Part shown: piece after piece, positions 52,151-64,000 of the stretch | Numbering within the stretch: the first letter of the stretch is position 1 | Layout of the letters: every line of letters begins with the position of its first letter | Assembly (NCBI GenBank): GCA_905221615.1 | Contig: CAJNDT010003190.1 | Coordinates: forward strand, 620,001 to 684,000 | Direction: 5' to 3' | Length of the DNA: 64,000 nucleotides | DNA from: Symbiodinium sp. CCMP2592 | Lineage: Eukaryota > Sar > Dinophyceae > Suessiales > Symbiodiniaceae | Notes under the pieces: generated by a model | Database searches by the model: none | Seen by the model: the letters and a program-made list of their open reading frames with translations, nothing else | What the model was told of the DNA's origin: nothing | Position numbers and translations under genes: made by a program

Positions 52151-55100
52151 CTCACCCCGTTGCTGGGAACATCGTTTAAGCCGACGGCGAGACAAACAAG
52201 GCACCCAATGTCTACTGCTCCATACTGCAGTGCCGCAGAAGTGACGATCTTTGTGTTGATGCTCGTTTCGGTTGCTGCGCTTGTGCTGTGTCAGCCAGCT
52301 GAGGCTTCGTCTTCAGCCTTCCACGACGAGAAGGGCAAGACCAAGCATGTCGTCGAGAAGGCTCGCACTCTGCTTGCATGTCAAGTCCCGTGGGGTGCTT
52401 TGTGCCCTGCTTGACAGATGACCCTCAAAGCGGCGCATTCGGATGCCCCCGTCGAGAAGGGGTCCGGTGACTTCATCCTCATGCGCTGCTCGCAAAGCAA
52501 TGTGTCAAGATTCGACCAGACACGACGGTCAGCAGTCGCGAACATCGTAGGTTTGAAGGTGTTTGCGAGTGGTGCACGATCGGTGTCGTCAGATTCATTA
52601 TATTTTGCCCGGTGCCCTGCTGAGTTGGCCTCTGCGAGCTTGCTGCACTGAGGTCAAACATTCCTGGAAGCGCTTCAGGCTTGGTCTGGCAAATGGGAAT
52701 CTCGGCGTCAACAAGATCCAGCCATGTTTGGCATTTTAGTAGCGTATTGCAGAGCTGTCTTCGGCCAGGCGTTTTTTGACGAGACGCTGCTTGGCAGCGC
52801 TTTGGGAAGGGCCGGCATTTTCAACCGCAGCCTGTTGCCCGATCGACTTACTGAATCATTGCCATCGTCGCAAAATCAAGACGAAATCAACCTGTCACAA
52901 TCTGCAATGTGTGCTGTCAACTTCAATGAGCGCTGACCCCTTTCGCAAATGCTTGATCGAGTCCGATTGCAAACTTCCAGCTTTGCGCGCCAACAGATGC
53001 TTCTGCGAAGGCTGGGCCATACCATCGGAAAGGTTGTGCCAGTAGAAGACGGAGGCCCGGCCGCCAGCGAAAAGCGTTTGAGTGTGCTTTGTGGTCACTT
53101 CTTGTGTTAGCCTGGAGGCATCGTAAAGTATCTGGAGCCGTGGTTTCCCTTCGGGCACTATCTTCTACTGAATTATCGCGCCTCAGCTGCCGTGATACGA
53201 TGACAGACAGGTGCAGTCAAGATGCGTTGCGCGAGAAGATTGCTAGGCTTCTTGCTTGACCGTGTGGTGGTCATCCACCCGATGGCTCTGACATCAATGA
53301 TCGTCATCAACGGCTGCTTGTATGGCATCCACCAGTTGCGACGGCACTGCCGCAAAGCTTCTTCTTGTGCACCGAATTGAGGCTTCCAAGCTATAATCCA
53401 TCGTTTCTCGATGGATTTCGAGTTCCACTTTGTTTGGATCATTTTTTTCACGATCGAACCTCGGCTTCGAACAGCTGCGGCCTGCAATCTTGTTTGGCTT
53501 TGCCATCAAGTGTCCTGGAAGTCATGCGTTGTTCAGCTTGGCCCTTCCACTGAGATTACGGCGGTACTGTGGTTTGGGGCAGACAAGATGATTAAAGATC
53601 TGAAATCAGGCTCGCTCCTTCATGTGTGCTGCCACACGTAAGACGTCCTGCAGCTGCTACGCACGGCGTGAAATACAGCTGTGGCGCCCTGTGCTGAATC
53701 CGACTTCCAGGCCTCCCAATTGAGAGAAACATCCTGTCGAAACTCGTGCGAGGCAGCTACAATCATGGCAGACTGGCAGATCCAAGATTCTCATTCTTGC
53801 ATCAGACCCTTTTCTGAAACTGTCGGTGTTTGCTACTTTCTTCAGGTAAAGCCAGGTGAGGAGAGTTTTGATTCAGGAAGCCAGTGTATCATTGCAAGCA
53901 TTGCTAAGTTCGAAGCTGCCGATGTACCTTTGCCTCATCTTGCAAATCTGCATGGTCTACATTTGCTTCGAGCTTACTCGGCCACTGGCTTCTCGGCTTA
54001 GCATCGTGTTCTTGGCGCTGAGCCAAGAGCTCGCTTGCCTCAGTTGCGGACGACGCCTGTGAGGCTCATGACGCTGCCTGGCAAATAGACTACTGGCGAT
54101 CAGTCGTCATGCGCTTAGTCGGAGATGTCTTGGCGCAATTCACAAGGTTCTCTTGCAGAAGCTAGTGCACTAGCGCATGGAGCGACGGGGGCCACAGCCT
54201 GCCATACTGAGTCCCACGTAATAACGTGCTTCACCATTATGCCTCTCTTTGGCTGGCTCGTGTGGGGATCCCAAGCCTGCATTTGGAGATGAAGTTTGGA
54301 GCCCGGCAAGGTTGAAGCCGACATTGTTGAATCCATTGCAGCTGGCATTACAAACGTACCGAGTCACGCTATCATGTATGGAAGCGCTGCGATAGAAGAA
54401 CCCAGGAAATCTGCTGGCCCGGCTTGCTATGACCCTGTCCTGCGGCTTCATGATCTCCGAAGAGCAGCCCAACTACATGGTGTCGGGAGTTCTTACGAGA
54501 CGGTTGTACTTGCAACAGTTCAGGGCTCCATGTGGATCTTGTGTAATTAGATGCGCAGTCGGTTGTGTGAGTAACTGTCGTTAGCTTCGCGGGTGCATTG
54601 TGTCTGAATGGTGCGAAGAAGGAGCGTGTGATGGCTTGCATGCCACTGAGGAACATTCTACGTATCCTGGCATCAATCTGGATCTGGGCGGTAACCGAAA
54701 TAGACCTGTGGCTATAACTAAACTACAGAAATCCATCATTGTCTACAGCATCAGGCGCCCTGGCATGTGGCTCTGAAAGACCATTCTCTTGAACGCTGAC
54801 CTGAGTGCACGAGGCATACAGGTCATGGTCGAGATGCACATGGAGAGTCGCTTGCTGCAAAGACTCGTTTCATGACATTCGCACAATTTCGATACGAGAA
54901 GGCTGTGTCTCCAGATAGTAGCGGCGGTTTTCCACTTTGCGAGGTGTCGGAAATCAAAAGAAGGAAGTTTCACATCAAGACGTCCAGACGGACGTGAGCC
55001 AGGCACGGAGCAAGCATTCCGAAGGGTCTTCACACGGCAGTCATGTATTCAACTTTCAGCATTGATGCCATGTCTCGGGTCTTGGAAGCTGACTTTTTGA

Positions 55101-55400
55101 GATTGGGTTGCGCAAGACGGATCTGCCATGCGAGGCCCACACCACGGTGGCACTGGATTCACTGTGACCGGTCGCAGCCGGAGGCTGCGACCCGGACTGA
55201 GCCCCATCCTTTTCAAAGTTTTTAGGACGCCTCTGGTAGCCTTGTGGCTGCCCGTCCAAAAGCCAAGCAGCCCCCGGACATCCGGACGTGGAAGGTCGGA
55301 GCATGGGCCCAAGTCCCAAGCGTTGACGAATTAAGCGACCAAGCTGCCTGAGTAAACACGGGCACTTTAGGTACTTTTTGCAAAGCACGTGCTGAACGAG
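52151..55400 (+). other. Hydrophobic exons of unknown gene(s)
   Basis: Protein-like + frames: 52245-52360 (IFVLMLVSVAALVLCQPAEA then SSAFHDEKGKTKHVVEKA), 53415-53480 (FEFHFVWIIFFTIE), 53860-53990 (SLQALLSSKLPMYLCLILQI and CMVYICFELTRPLASRLS) and 54296-54420 (EADIVESIAAGITNVPSHAI). The hydrophobic stretches suggest a multi-pass membrane protein. A short MRLVGDVLAQF match to Mpv17/PMP22 proteins at 54110-54142 is not backed by the rest of that family. Confidence 0.3.
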
Positions 55401-57800
55401 GCACTACGACGGCTGCATTAATTTGTGCTTACCTGGTAGGTCCGTGGTTCATGTGTTAAGCAGGTTATGCTCAATGCAAGTCCTCAGATTGAGCGGACCC
55501 ACCTTACATCCGCTTCCTCTATCACCATCCAACCAAAGAGGTGTGGACAGGAACTCGGTTCTTGGAAGCCCAGCGAGCCAGGAAGACTTCGCTGGCAAAG
55601 GCTAGATATTCAGAGCGTAGCTGTGTATGTCATCGCTTTAGCTCCCGTGGCCACACTCAGCTCAAGCTGTCACGGCCTGCGACTGGGAGTTTTGTGGCTG
55701 GCCGATTGTAACGTGTAGTGGCGTAATTAATGAGGTCAGACATGTGACGTACGAGGGTAGACCGATTGGGGCGCAGCAAGTACAAACAATCGGCACGGCT
55801 ATTTGCACACACGTCCTGAGAATTTCAGGCTCTTCTGAACATGCCGGTCCGTTTTAGTGCGAACCAAACTTGCGACGGCAAAAAATTGATCCCAAGTGGC
55901 GGTTGTGAGGCTGAACTTGCTGTACTGTAATGCATCTTTGGACAGACAAACGTGGATCGTTGTGAGCAGTGATGCGACTTTGAAACCCTTTTTTTGCGAA
56001 GCTTGTGGTGCGAGGCGCTCAACCTGCTCGAACCTCGGACAGCTCAGTGCAACACTGCGGTGGCTTTGAGTTGGGTCCTAGAGGCCGGATAGCATCCGGA
56101 AGCTGCGCTTGGACTTGGCCCGCTGCGCCGGACACCCAGGTCCTGGCTTCGCTAAGTCCGAGCTGCCGCATTCACCGAGGAAATTGGCGCTGAGGGCCTC
56201 AAAGGCCCGCGGGCCCGTTCCTTTTGAAAGTTCACCGGGGGATGCTGCTTAAAACCTTCAACCAAATGCTGGATCGGAAACGTCCAGCAACTTGCGCATT
56301 CGTGAATGTCGGATTTCAAGAAAGCTGAAAAGGTGTGCAAGAGCTGTCAGAGGCATCGTCGCCACCGTCGTCGTGATATTTACCGTAGCGATTCACTGCG
56401 TTCGTGACCTGTAGGTTTTGAGGACATTTGTTGGCTTTTACTAATTTTTGAGTTGTCGCAGAGCCCAATGGGTTTTCTTCAAGACTATGCGACACACTGT
56501 GATTGCCTGCGAGTATTGGATGGGCATCCGTGCTTTGCGGCGACTTGGTTGAAAATTGCGATGATGGCGGACAGCGGGAATTGTCTTACGGCGAGCATGC
56601 ATCAATCGATCTGTGTTTTGGAAACGGTGCGGGTGCGAGAAGCTCGGGTGTCGCTGAGACGTCTGACAGGGATCTCTGAGTATGCACAAGAGGGAGAGAG
56701 AGAGTCAAGCGTCATGCAGAGTTGTTTAGAAGTCAAGTGCCCGACTCCTTGGGGCCTTGCTGGCTGATATGCGGCCAGGCTCAGGCTAGTGAGAGGGACA
56801 CGGTACCGTCATCAGGGGGTGGTACGCTTAAACTTCAGACGCGTTGGGGGTCATTGACTGTCATAGACATATAATCATACATTGCTGTTGCCGTGGCATT
56901 CCGGTGCGCGAGTCCTCTCCGGTCGTAGAATAAGTTTGCCGTTGATTTCCCAGTGTGCGGAATCGCCCTGGGGGGAGCCCCCAATCCTTCTGTCAGGACA
57001 CATATCACAGTGAACTTTCACATCCTCCCAAAGCCTCAGAAAGCTGGGGGGGCCTGGTGGCCAGGGGACTGTACCCTATGCCCTGCGGAAGAAGTCTGTC
57101 GCCAACCCTGGCGAAAGAAAGAGAGAGAGAGAAAGAGAGAGAGCGAACAAGTTGCGTCAGGGCTTGCTTATGGTACAGCCTGTTGGAAGGGGGGAGTGTT
57201 GGCCTGCCATAGGTAACGCAGGAGTTGAGTGTCTGTCGTAGGGCTGAGGACCTAGCTTCAGAGAGCGCGGAGGTGAGGCCGGGAAGCAGGCCAATAAAAT
57301 CGGGTCCTTGACAGACACAGCGCCGGCCATACCGGACGGGGGAATCTTCAAGCCCCAGTGCTCCTTCCACCCAACACAGGGGCAAGGGGGCGCCTAGAGG
57401 CACGGGCTCTTGCGAGCTCTACCCGTGTGAAGTGAAGTGAAGCGACCAAGAGCGACGGCGGCGCACACGCGATGACACTGACGAACTCGATGGCATGGGC
57501 ACCTTGCAGATGCCCCTGAAGTTTCATAGGCTTTATATCGAGTAATGAAAGCGGGGCTCGTCGTCGCACGAACCGATCGCCTCTCATCGGGTTTTATGTA
57601 GGACAGGCGGAATCCGGAAGGCGCCGCGCTCTTGCAGGCCTGCGCCTGCCTGGGCGCCTGACCAGCCTGATGTTGGCGCGGCTCTCGGCTTTCCGATGTC
57701 GGCAGACTGGTATCTCCACACTCAATCTGAGCTGCTAGGATCTGACAATGTGTTCTGTTGGACCAGAGCAGCTCAAGGCTCCGAGTTCCGAGTAGGATCG
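55401..57800. other. No supported gene
   Basis: A 104-codon + frame at 56453-56767 has no family match. A GA run lies at 57118-57142. Nothing else stands out. Confidence 0.4.
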
Positions 57801-57804
57801 GTAA

Positions 57805-58135
57805 TAAGGCCCAGATTAGATGCTTCGCGCGCTATCCCGGACCGGAGGCGTTCATAGCAACCTTGCCGAAGACTTTAGAGGTGCGCATGTTGCGCTGCCC
57901 AGTGTCAGAGCCAGCATGTGCGAGCCTTTTCAATTTGCACTGATTTTTCTCTTCTTGCCAGGCCTTGGAGATGAGTTTGACCGGCTGCAAGGCACACTTT
58001 GGAAAATGAGCTTTTACCGGAGAACGGCAGTTCCGATTCCTGTAGCTACCCATGCTCACACAGGGCAGAGGGTGTTGCAGCCTGTCCGACAACGCTGGAT
58101 CGATGTTTCGGGCAATGCGCATTGTGCAAGGTGAA
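57805..58135 (+). CDS. Possible gamma-glutamylcyclotransferase/AIG2-like exons
   Basis: After an AG acceptor at about 57961 the + frame reads LGDEFDRLQGTLWKMSFYRR then TAVPIPVATHAHTGQ. The pattern LDxFEG..YRR..VPV..... G is typical of the C-terminal half of gamma-glutamylcyclotransferase-like folds. An upstream frame has IRCFARYPGPEAF, where family members have a yPG motif, but the splice phases of the two pieces do not agree. Weak assignment. Confidence 0.3.
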
Positions 58136-58477
58136 AGCGGCTTCTGTCTCGATGCTCCAGCAGGCTAGGGCCTTGGAGACCGTACTGTTTGCATCCTGCC
58201 ATCTGTCATATCTATGGAGAAGGAACGTGAGAAGCTAAAAGTCTCAACCCGGCATGATTCGTCTTCTTCTTGTTGATCGGAAGCATTACCGTCTGCCCAA
58301 AGAATGAGTCAGAATGGTTGAAGGTCTGCGCAGTTCGGGATGGCTTCTGCAATAATGCCACGTAACATGTTGCAATTCGCACACTGTCGGCCCGAACTTG
58401 GGCGCAAGGGTAATTCGCAAGGCAGCTGTTTCGATTCGAACGGGGTTGGAAGGGCCTCATTCAAGATGGAATGGGTT

Positions 58478-58700
58478 TAGGTTTGGGGGGGTCCGCATTA
58501 AAATTGTAGTATAAGGGGCCCCAAGGACCCTCTTCTATCTATTGAGCGCCCTATATTACTTATTATATTAAGGAGCCTACATTAATCATAATTAAGGACC
58601 CAATATTACAATTATTAAGGACCCTCTATTATAACTATCAATGACCCTATGCCCTATACTAACTATTAAGGACCCTCTATTAAGTAATTATGATTCCAAT
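58478..58700. repeat. ATTAAGGACCC repeat cluster
   Basis: About six imperfect units of the form TATTA(N)ATTAAGGACCC or close variants follow one another, starting with AAGGGGCCCCAAGGACCC. This is the longest member of the AT-rich GGACCC family in the window. Confidence 0.8.
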
Positions 58701-58823
58701 TAAAAGGCCGTGAAAGCTCGACTGCCGCTGATTCCAAGCTCCCGCCTCGGCGTAGAACAGTAGGCCTTTCAGTGCGGATTTCAGGAGCTCGAGACTCGAG
58801 ATTTCACAGCGTCTCTTTGGGTC

Positions 58824-58900
58824 GGTTTAGGGGTTTTAGGGTTCAGGGATGTGTAGTCTGGGATGTGTATTCCAGGTGTACAAGGGTTTAGGGATGTTAG
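58824..58900. repeat. Degenerate telomere-like tract
   Basis: GGTTTAGGGGTTTTAGGGTT, then GGTTTAGGGATGTTAGG about 40 bp on. Imperfect TTTAGGG units in forward orientation. Confidence 0.5.
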
Positions 58901-59933
58901 GCTGGATGCATATAGTAATAGTTGTGCCGTTCGGTGGTGGCTTCGTGAAGTGATGCCGGTCTGGACGGAACTTGGCTTCGAAAGCTAAGCACCCATTGCA
59001 CAGCGAGGTCCGACCTTGGTGGTCTAGCGTGGCAAGATCGAAAATGATGCCTGCGGTGCTTTCGCAATTCGCCGATGCAGCCGCCGAATGGCCAGAGGAT
59101 CGCTTGTCTCATCCGGTGGGTCCCTGTTGTCGTCTCCAGGCAGGTGTCTACATCTTGTAGGGGCATCCTAGCTTTTGACTGCATTGCGGGAACTTCACAT
59201 TGCGACTGCACATATAGCCACAGTATGCATGCAACGGCTGGGCACTGTCAATGCCAACAATATAAGTTACTGGCATAGGGCACTTCACTCAGTCAGATGC
59301 AACACCCACAAATTCATCCAGACCCAGTCCCCAAGCTTGACATCGAAACTTTCAGGCGACGTGTCATGAAACTGGATGCTATGGCTATGATGTAGATTGC
59401 ATGGCAGAAGAGGGCGGCCAGGAACTCGCCCCACGTCTTCGAGGCTTCGGGGTCCGCTGAAGTCCAGTGCGGCCACACGCGAATGCACTGAAGCAATCAA
59501 CTTGAAGCTGTAAAGTTGGGAAGCGACGATGAGATTGTGGCTGCAGACCGTCAGAGAAGTGAAAATGCCAGGGTCTGTGCAGCACGTGTCCGACGATGTG
59601 GCAGACGCGTCCCTTGGCACTCGCCCGTTCTTGTGGACGCAAAGAAGGCTGGTTGGAGACTCGGAGAGTTGGATTTCGAGGCTGTTTCTGCCGCCCTGCG
59701 TGCTCAAGGCGGGGGGGGCGTCCGCGAAGTCGAACGGAGTGAGTCGCGCTGTCCTTCTGTGAGGTCCGCAAGAAGCAGCGGGGACACTGGGCGAGTGCGA
59801 GCTCCGGTCCGAGCCTTCAGAGAGAAAGGGCAGCTCTCAGCTCGCCCCACAGCTCGGTGTCGCTTGTCGGCTCCAAGTCGAAGCTTAGTAGAGTAGCTAG
59901 TAGAGCAGCCGGGCCCTCTGTGCCGTTTTCCTG
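58901..59933. other. Spacer upstream of the P450 gene
   Basis: Short open frames on both strands, none with a family match. The 5' untranslated exon of the P450 may be here. No spliced-leader relic was seen. Confidence 0.4.
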
Positions 59934-62900
59934 ATGCCACGGCGACGATCGCCCGCGTTGTTGCTGGGCCTTAGCCTTCCTTCGCTTCTAAGCTTGGACA
60001 GGTCAGGTTCGCTCTTTGTGGGATGGTCAGGAGCTCCGGGGAGAGCTCAGCTTGCTAGCAAAGCGACCAAGCAGCTTTGGGATTCGGCTTGGGATGCCCT
60101 GATCCCCGCTGGGCCGGACGGCAGCTCGATCAGCAATCCGGAGCTGCTTCGGCTGGTGAAAGAGAGTATAGACGAGACTTATTTCGACGACGATGGACTC
60201 CGGCAACTCCCAAAGGTGGAAGACCGTCCCGGTGGGAAAAGTTTCTTTGAGCGGATGAACGAAACTTTCTGGGCCTACGGTCCTGTGGTCGTCGCGCCTC
60301 TGGGGCCGCTGCGAACGGTCAGCGTCTCGGACCCTGGCATGGTAAAGTGCCTCGATCGCACCTTTGGCAGCGCATGGTGCCCTACTTCTGCCAGAGAATG
60401 CTTGCACAGGAATGGCTCAGGTATATCCTTTCTCAAAGGGAGCTGTTCGGCAAGGGGTTCCTTTCGGCGGTTGGTCAGGATATCTTTGGCAAGGCGCTGA
60501 TCACAGCATCGGCTTCTAGATCGCAATCACTTCCTAACTTGATGAGCACCTTTGCTGTCAGAATTTCTGCAGAACTAGGCGCTTCTATTCTGACAGTTTT
60601 ATGGTCGCCAGATGTCCAGCTGTTTGCATAATCGTAGATGCACATGCCTGCGATCCCTGGGCGACTGGAAAGCGCAATCAAGGATCGTGAACTTTGGCAG
60701 TCGAGACGAGCTGCAACAAGTGCAGGAGCTTTTGCCTGCATCGAGACTTTGAGAAACGTTTACGTTTTGCAGCAATTAGCGGAGCACCGCCGCCAAGGAT
60801 TCCACGCACAGTGGTTGAGGAGCCTTTCTGAGGATTTTGTGCATTGCACTGCCGGCCCCCTACCAACTTATTGAACAATAAGGGACCGACTGCTTCGACA
60901 GTGCAAGATCTAGGAACGTGTTGGTTTCACTGACTGGACTTCAGACTCAAGCCATGCGGCTTCTGGATGATCGGGTCCGGTATGGAGAGGCCATCCCGCC
61001 TTGTGCCGACGCACTAAGCATCTGAAGGAACTTCACCAGAGCTCGAAACGCCACAACATCTTGCAGCCGACATGCTTCATGCAGATTGAAATCGTATCGT
61101 CGCAGTTGCATCGCGTTTTGGGCTAGGTGGTAGACATGGAAAGCTTCTTTCTGAACTTGGCCCTCGACACCGTTGGTCGCACCATCTTCGGCTATGACTT
61201 TCAAGCGAGCGAGCAGCCTCCCAACAGCCCGCAGTCGCCGATTGTGAGGGCAGTCTACCGGGTGCTGAAAGAGAGCTTGAGCAGCAATTAATATTGTATG
61301 CCGACGCAGCTTCCCAGAGGGGCAGTGTGGTTCTGTCAGGACAGAGTACAGACAAGCCAACCTTGCGAACCTGCTGTTCATGGGGGCTCCGGACACATTG
61401 GTGGACGTCGCAGCTCCAAGCGTGGCGGAGTACAGGTCCCTGCAGCAGCCCGAAGATCCATAGACCGTCATAGAACGAAGCGCCCGAAGATGCATGGACT
61501 TTGCAGACAGGCAAAGCCTTCGGAGCATTGATGCGGTACTCGACGATGTCATCGGTGCAGCGTTGCTTGAACAGAGGCTCACAGATGAAGCAGACGCTCT
61601 GAGCTGCAGTATGCCTACAGAAGTAAGAAGCGAGCAGACCAGCCGAGTCGTCCTCTCCTCCTACTACAGAATAATTACTGAGAATCACTGGAAGTATGCA
61701 TTGGTCGAGCCGTGGCCCAGTCATCTGAGGAACTCCGCCGGCGATCCGGTGGTACGCTCCTCCAGTTCATCGTAGACCTCCGTGGAAATCAGGCGAACAG
61801 AGAGCAGCTCCAGGAGAGCCAACCAACGCTAAAGCCGAGCCAAAAATCCTCTAAAACAGCCATATTGTACATTGTAGTAGGGCTTTTGCAATTCACAGAA
61901 AGTCTTATGAAACCGCGATAATCTCGCCAGAACAGCTCGAAAGTGCTTACGTTGCTTACTTGCTTTCTTTCCTCGAGGATGACCTGCGGACTTTGCTGAT
62001 TGCGGGCCATGTGCCTTGAACAAGTTGAGACCAGATTCTACCAGTCGGAGTTTGTGGGCCAGGGGGGCCTTGGGGCATCCGAGGAAACAGTGGCCAGTAC
62101 ACTAACGTGGGCCATCTATGAGCTGGCGAAGACTCCCGAGGTCATGGCAAAGGCCAAGAGGGAGGCGCCTTGGCTTACAGTAGGGAATGTAAAGTTTCTT
62201 GTCTTTGCCTGATAGAAGCTGCAGGTTGAGAGAGTCTTGGGTGGTCGTTCCTCGCCCACCTACCAGGACGAAGCCTAGCGGCAAATAAGGATCTTGTCAA
62301 GTTGGCAGCCTCCGGCAGTCAGGTTTTACTTCGGGGGCGGAAGGGGGTTCAGTGGGTACTGCCCTGGAACTCCATGTGTAGGGATTCGTGTTCTTGGAAG
62401 AGAGACGAGAGAGTAGACGAGAGTAAAAGAAAAGAAGTCGTAGCCCTGCGTCCCCATGCTTTTCAGGTATTGGCAACAAGAGAATAGATGATGGAAGGGA
62501 CCGACACCAGGTCCCTCTTGTTCGATCCAGGCTTCCGTGTTTGTGGGAAATCCCGGCCTTTTGAGAAACTTGATAGAATATGCCTACGGCAGGATAGTCC
62601 AAAAACCAGGTGCATACATAGCGTAAAGTGCAAAGTAAACCCCTCCGATCCGTTCCGTGTTGTGTGGAACTCCGTGTGAGATAAGGCTTCATCCACGCAG
62701 ACCTGTGAAAGAATCATGGCTCGCTAAGTTTTCTGTCAGATTGCCGAAAACTGCAAAAATGGCCAAAACGTGCCGCAAAAGCTTCGGTTCCACCGATGGG
62801 TTCTGCCTTTCCGTTTAAGCAGATTTGTTGGGAATGGACTTTGTTGTGGGCTTTGACCTCTTGGCATCGGGTTGTCCACCCTCAGCCCTTGCAAGATGAG

Positions 62901-63880
62901 GTCAAAGACCTGAAGTACATCAGGCTCGTGCTGACAGAGGTGGGCTGACATTCCGAAACCATGCGAAGAAGACCACATGCTGTGCTGCCCTGCAGACTTT
63001 GCGGCTGTTTCCAGCACCACCAGTGCTGGCCCGGAGCCCACTTCAATCTGTCACACTGCCGGCAGCAAATGGCAGCAACGTGACTCTGATGCTCGAACGG
63101 CAAGATTCGAAAGATTGAGCGGTATGGCACATGAGATCTTGTTCCCATAGTGAGGACTGGGCTGTTGTTGCTCAGGAAGCGGGGATCGTTGCTGCTGCTT
63201 CAGCTAGCGCAACTGCATCGACATCCCGGTGTCTACGAACGCCCAGATGAGCTTCCTGTTCGCATCCATTGTCCTGAGTTGGGAAAGACCTGGGCATGGT
63301 GTCGAGGTTTTGGCCGGAGCGCTGGGCACAGGCCTTCAACTCCACCGGCCTGTATGATGCGGGAGGCTTTGGGATCGCTTTTGATTGAATCGAAGCGAAG
63401 AGAAATGGCAAAAGGATGGCGCGGCTACGACCCAGTGAGGGTCACAGGCCTTTGCTGCAAATGCCTCAATTCAGAGCCGATGTTGGCACATTTTTTGGAA
63501 AAGGCCTGTACCCCACGGCTGTTGCGACAGACTACGCTTTTGTTGGCTTTGGAGGAGGCCACCACCTCAGCCGTTCAGAGCACCAACTCCGGGACTCGTA
63601 AGAAGTATCAGAGTCGGCGAGCCGAGGCGAGTTCCAGTGCATCGGCGATCAGTTTGCCATGATCGAATCCACGATCATTCTGGCCATGCTTCTGCAGAGG
63701 TGTCGTTCTGTTGTTCGTGACACGCTCTACCGGAAAAAGTCGCGCGACAGGTATGACTTCAAACTCGTTTTCGATGATTTGGAGACCATCGGCCTAGACA
63801 TGGCCGCTACAATCCACACGAAGCGTGGACTCTTCATGAGAGTCTCAGCGGTAGGCCCGCGACAGCGCGGCGCCATGTAG
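59934..63880 (+). CDS. CYP97-like cytochrome P450 (probable carotenoid hydroxylase)
   Basis: CYP97 enzymes hydroxylate carotene rings in plastids. Exon 1 (59934-60346) begins MPRRRSPALLLGLSLPSLLS, a signal-peptide-like segment then a basic stretch, fitting plastid targeting, and ends DPGMVK. It joins at 60421 to YILSQRELFGKGFLSAVGQD (to 60493), DRELWQSRRAATSA (60683-60725), GFHAQWLRSLSEDFVHC (60798), VVDMESFFLNLALDTVGRTI (61127), SIDAVLDDVIGAALLEQRL (61524), LLQFIVDLRGN (61757), DDLRTLLIAGH (ends 62010) and ETVASTLTWAIYELAKTPEV (62084), so the I-helix AGHET is split exactly by an intron. Then VERVLGGRSSPTYQDEA (62226), VKDLKYIRLVLTE (ends 62939) joined to TLRLFPAPPVLARSPLQSVT (62996, the ExxR helix), QLHRHPGVYERPDE (63206), WRGYDP, TDYAFVGFGGG (63523), CIGDQFAMIESTIILAMLLQ (63639, haem Cys) and ATIHTKRGLFMRV. 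Stop at 63878. Essentially complete; the residues just before the haem Cys are odd. Confidence 0.93.
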
Positions 63881-64000
63881 CCTGCACAACACGTTTTGTT
63901 TCGTGCAGATCTAACGACACGACCCGAGATCATAGTGGATCTCCTTCGTGTTGGGTGCAGCCTAAAGTGGCTCCCCGGCATGAGCTCTGGTTGAATTCAC
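63881..64000. other. Sequence after the P450
   Basis: The 3' flank of the P450 runs to the window edge. There is no AATAAA signal or other feature that I can support. Confidence 0.5.

Noticed and set aside
54110..54142. Mpv17/PMP22-like MRLVGDVLAQF
   Set aside because: Eleven residues fit, but none of the later conserved parts of that family could be found nearby.
58951..59035. 5S rRNA-like segment (GAAAGCTAAGCACCC)
   Set aside because: Only about 12 bases resemble the 5S loop region; the rest does not fold or match as 5S rRNA.
60947..61724. Two long minus-strand frames (211 and 215 codons)
   Set aside because: They lie antisense to confirmed P450 exons, so their openness is explained by the + strand gene.

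Overview
The window reads as nuclear DNA of a photosynthetic dinoflagellate, most likely a Symbiodiniaceae member. The reasons are: many small exons joined by short introns that use GC-AG and apparently GA-AG as well as GT-AG sites; recognisable genes that all lie on the + strand, as in dinoflagellate unidirectional gene clusters; TTTAGGG-type telomere-like tracts; GGACCC/ATTA-rich and palindromic short repeats; and family choices such as a TIR-domain membrane protein and a CYP97-like P450 with a plastid-type leader. It is not bacterial, and long ATG-to-stop reading frames are a poor guide here. Gene models below come from reading exon by exon in all frames. Exon edges given exactly are those where frame, splice sites and family match agree; the others are approximate.

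Layout. 2.85-7.3 kb: seven degenerate copies of a two-part protein module, each starting at an AG|GCN acceptor and, where the end is intact, ending at GAG|GC or GAG|GT. They appear to be repeated exons of one gene. 9.2-9.97 kb: palindromic tandem repeats (79-bp unit). 11.3-12.1 kb: a protein with two superoxide-reductase-type domains. 16.9-18.5 kb: an unidentified, possibly broken secreted or membrane gene. 20.2-23.2 kb: a membrane protein with a Cys-rich ectodomain, several membrane segments and a cytoplasmic TIR-like domain. 31.8-33.0 kb: an intronless family-2 glycosyltransferase-like gene. 33.7-40.0 kb: an AFG3/FtsH-type AAA zinc protease in about 24 exons, with large triplet-repeat tracts in two introns. 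44.5-45.3 kb: a dinoflagellate GWVS-type domain. 45.75-48.02 kb: a calcineurin-like metallophosphoesterase. 48.3-48.8 kb: leucine-rich repeat exons. 59.9-63.9 kb: a complete CYP97-like cytochrome P450.

The genes do not form a pathway. The P450 (probable carotenoid hydroxylase), the AAA protease (organelle protein quality control) and the SOR-type protein (superoxide or iron chemistry) are organelle or stress functions placed side by side. The stretches between them hold short palindromic elements, interstitial telomere-like sequence, microsatellites and unassigned exons. The most unusual item is the exon-repeat gene at 3-7 kb, whose paralogous units differ in intron position and one of which carries a palindromic insertion ending in a consensus splice donor.
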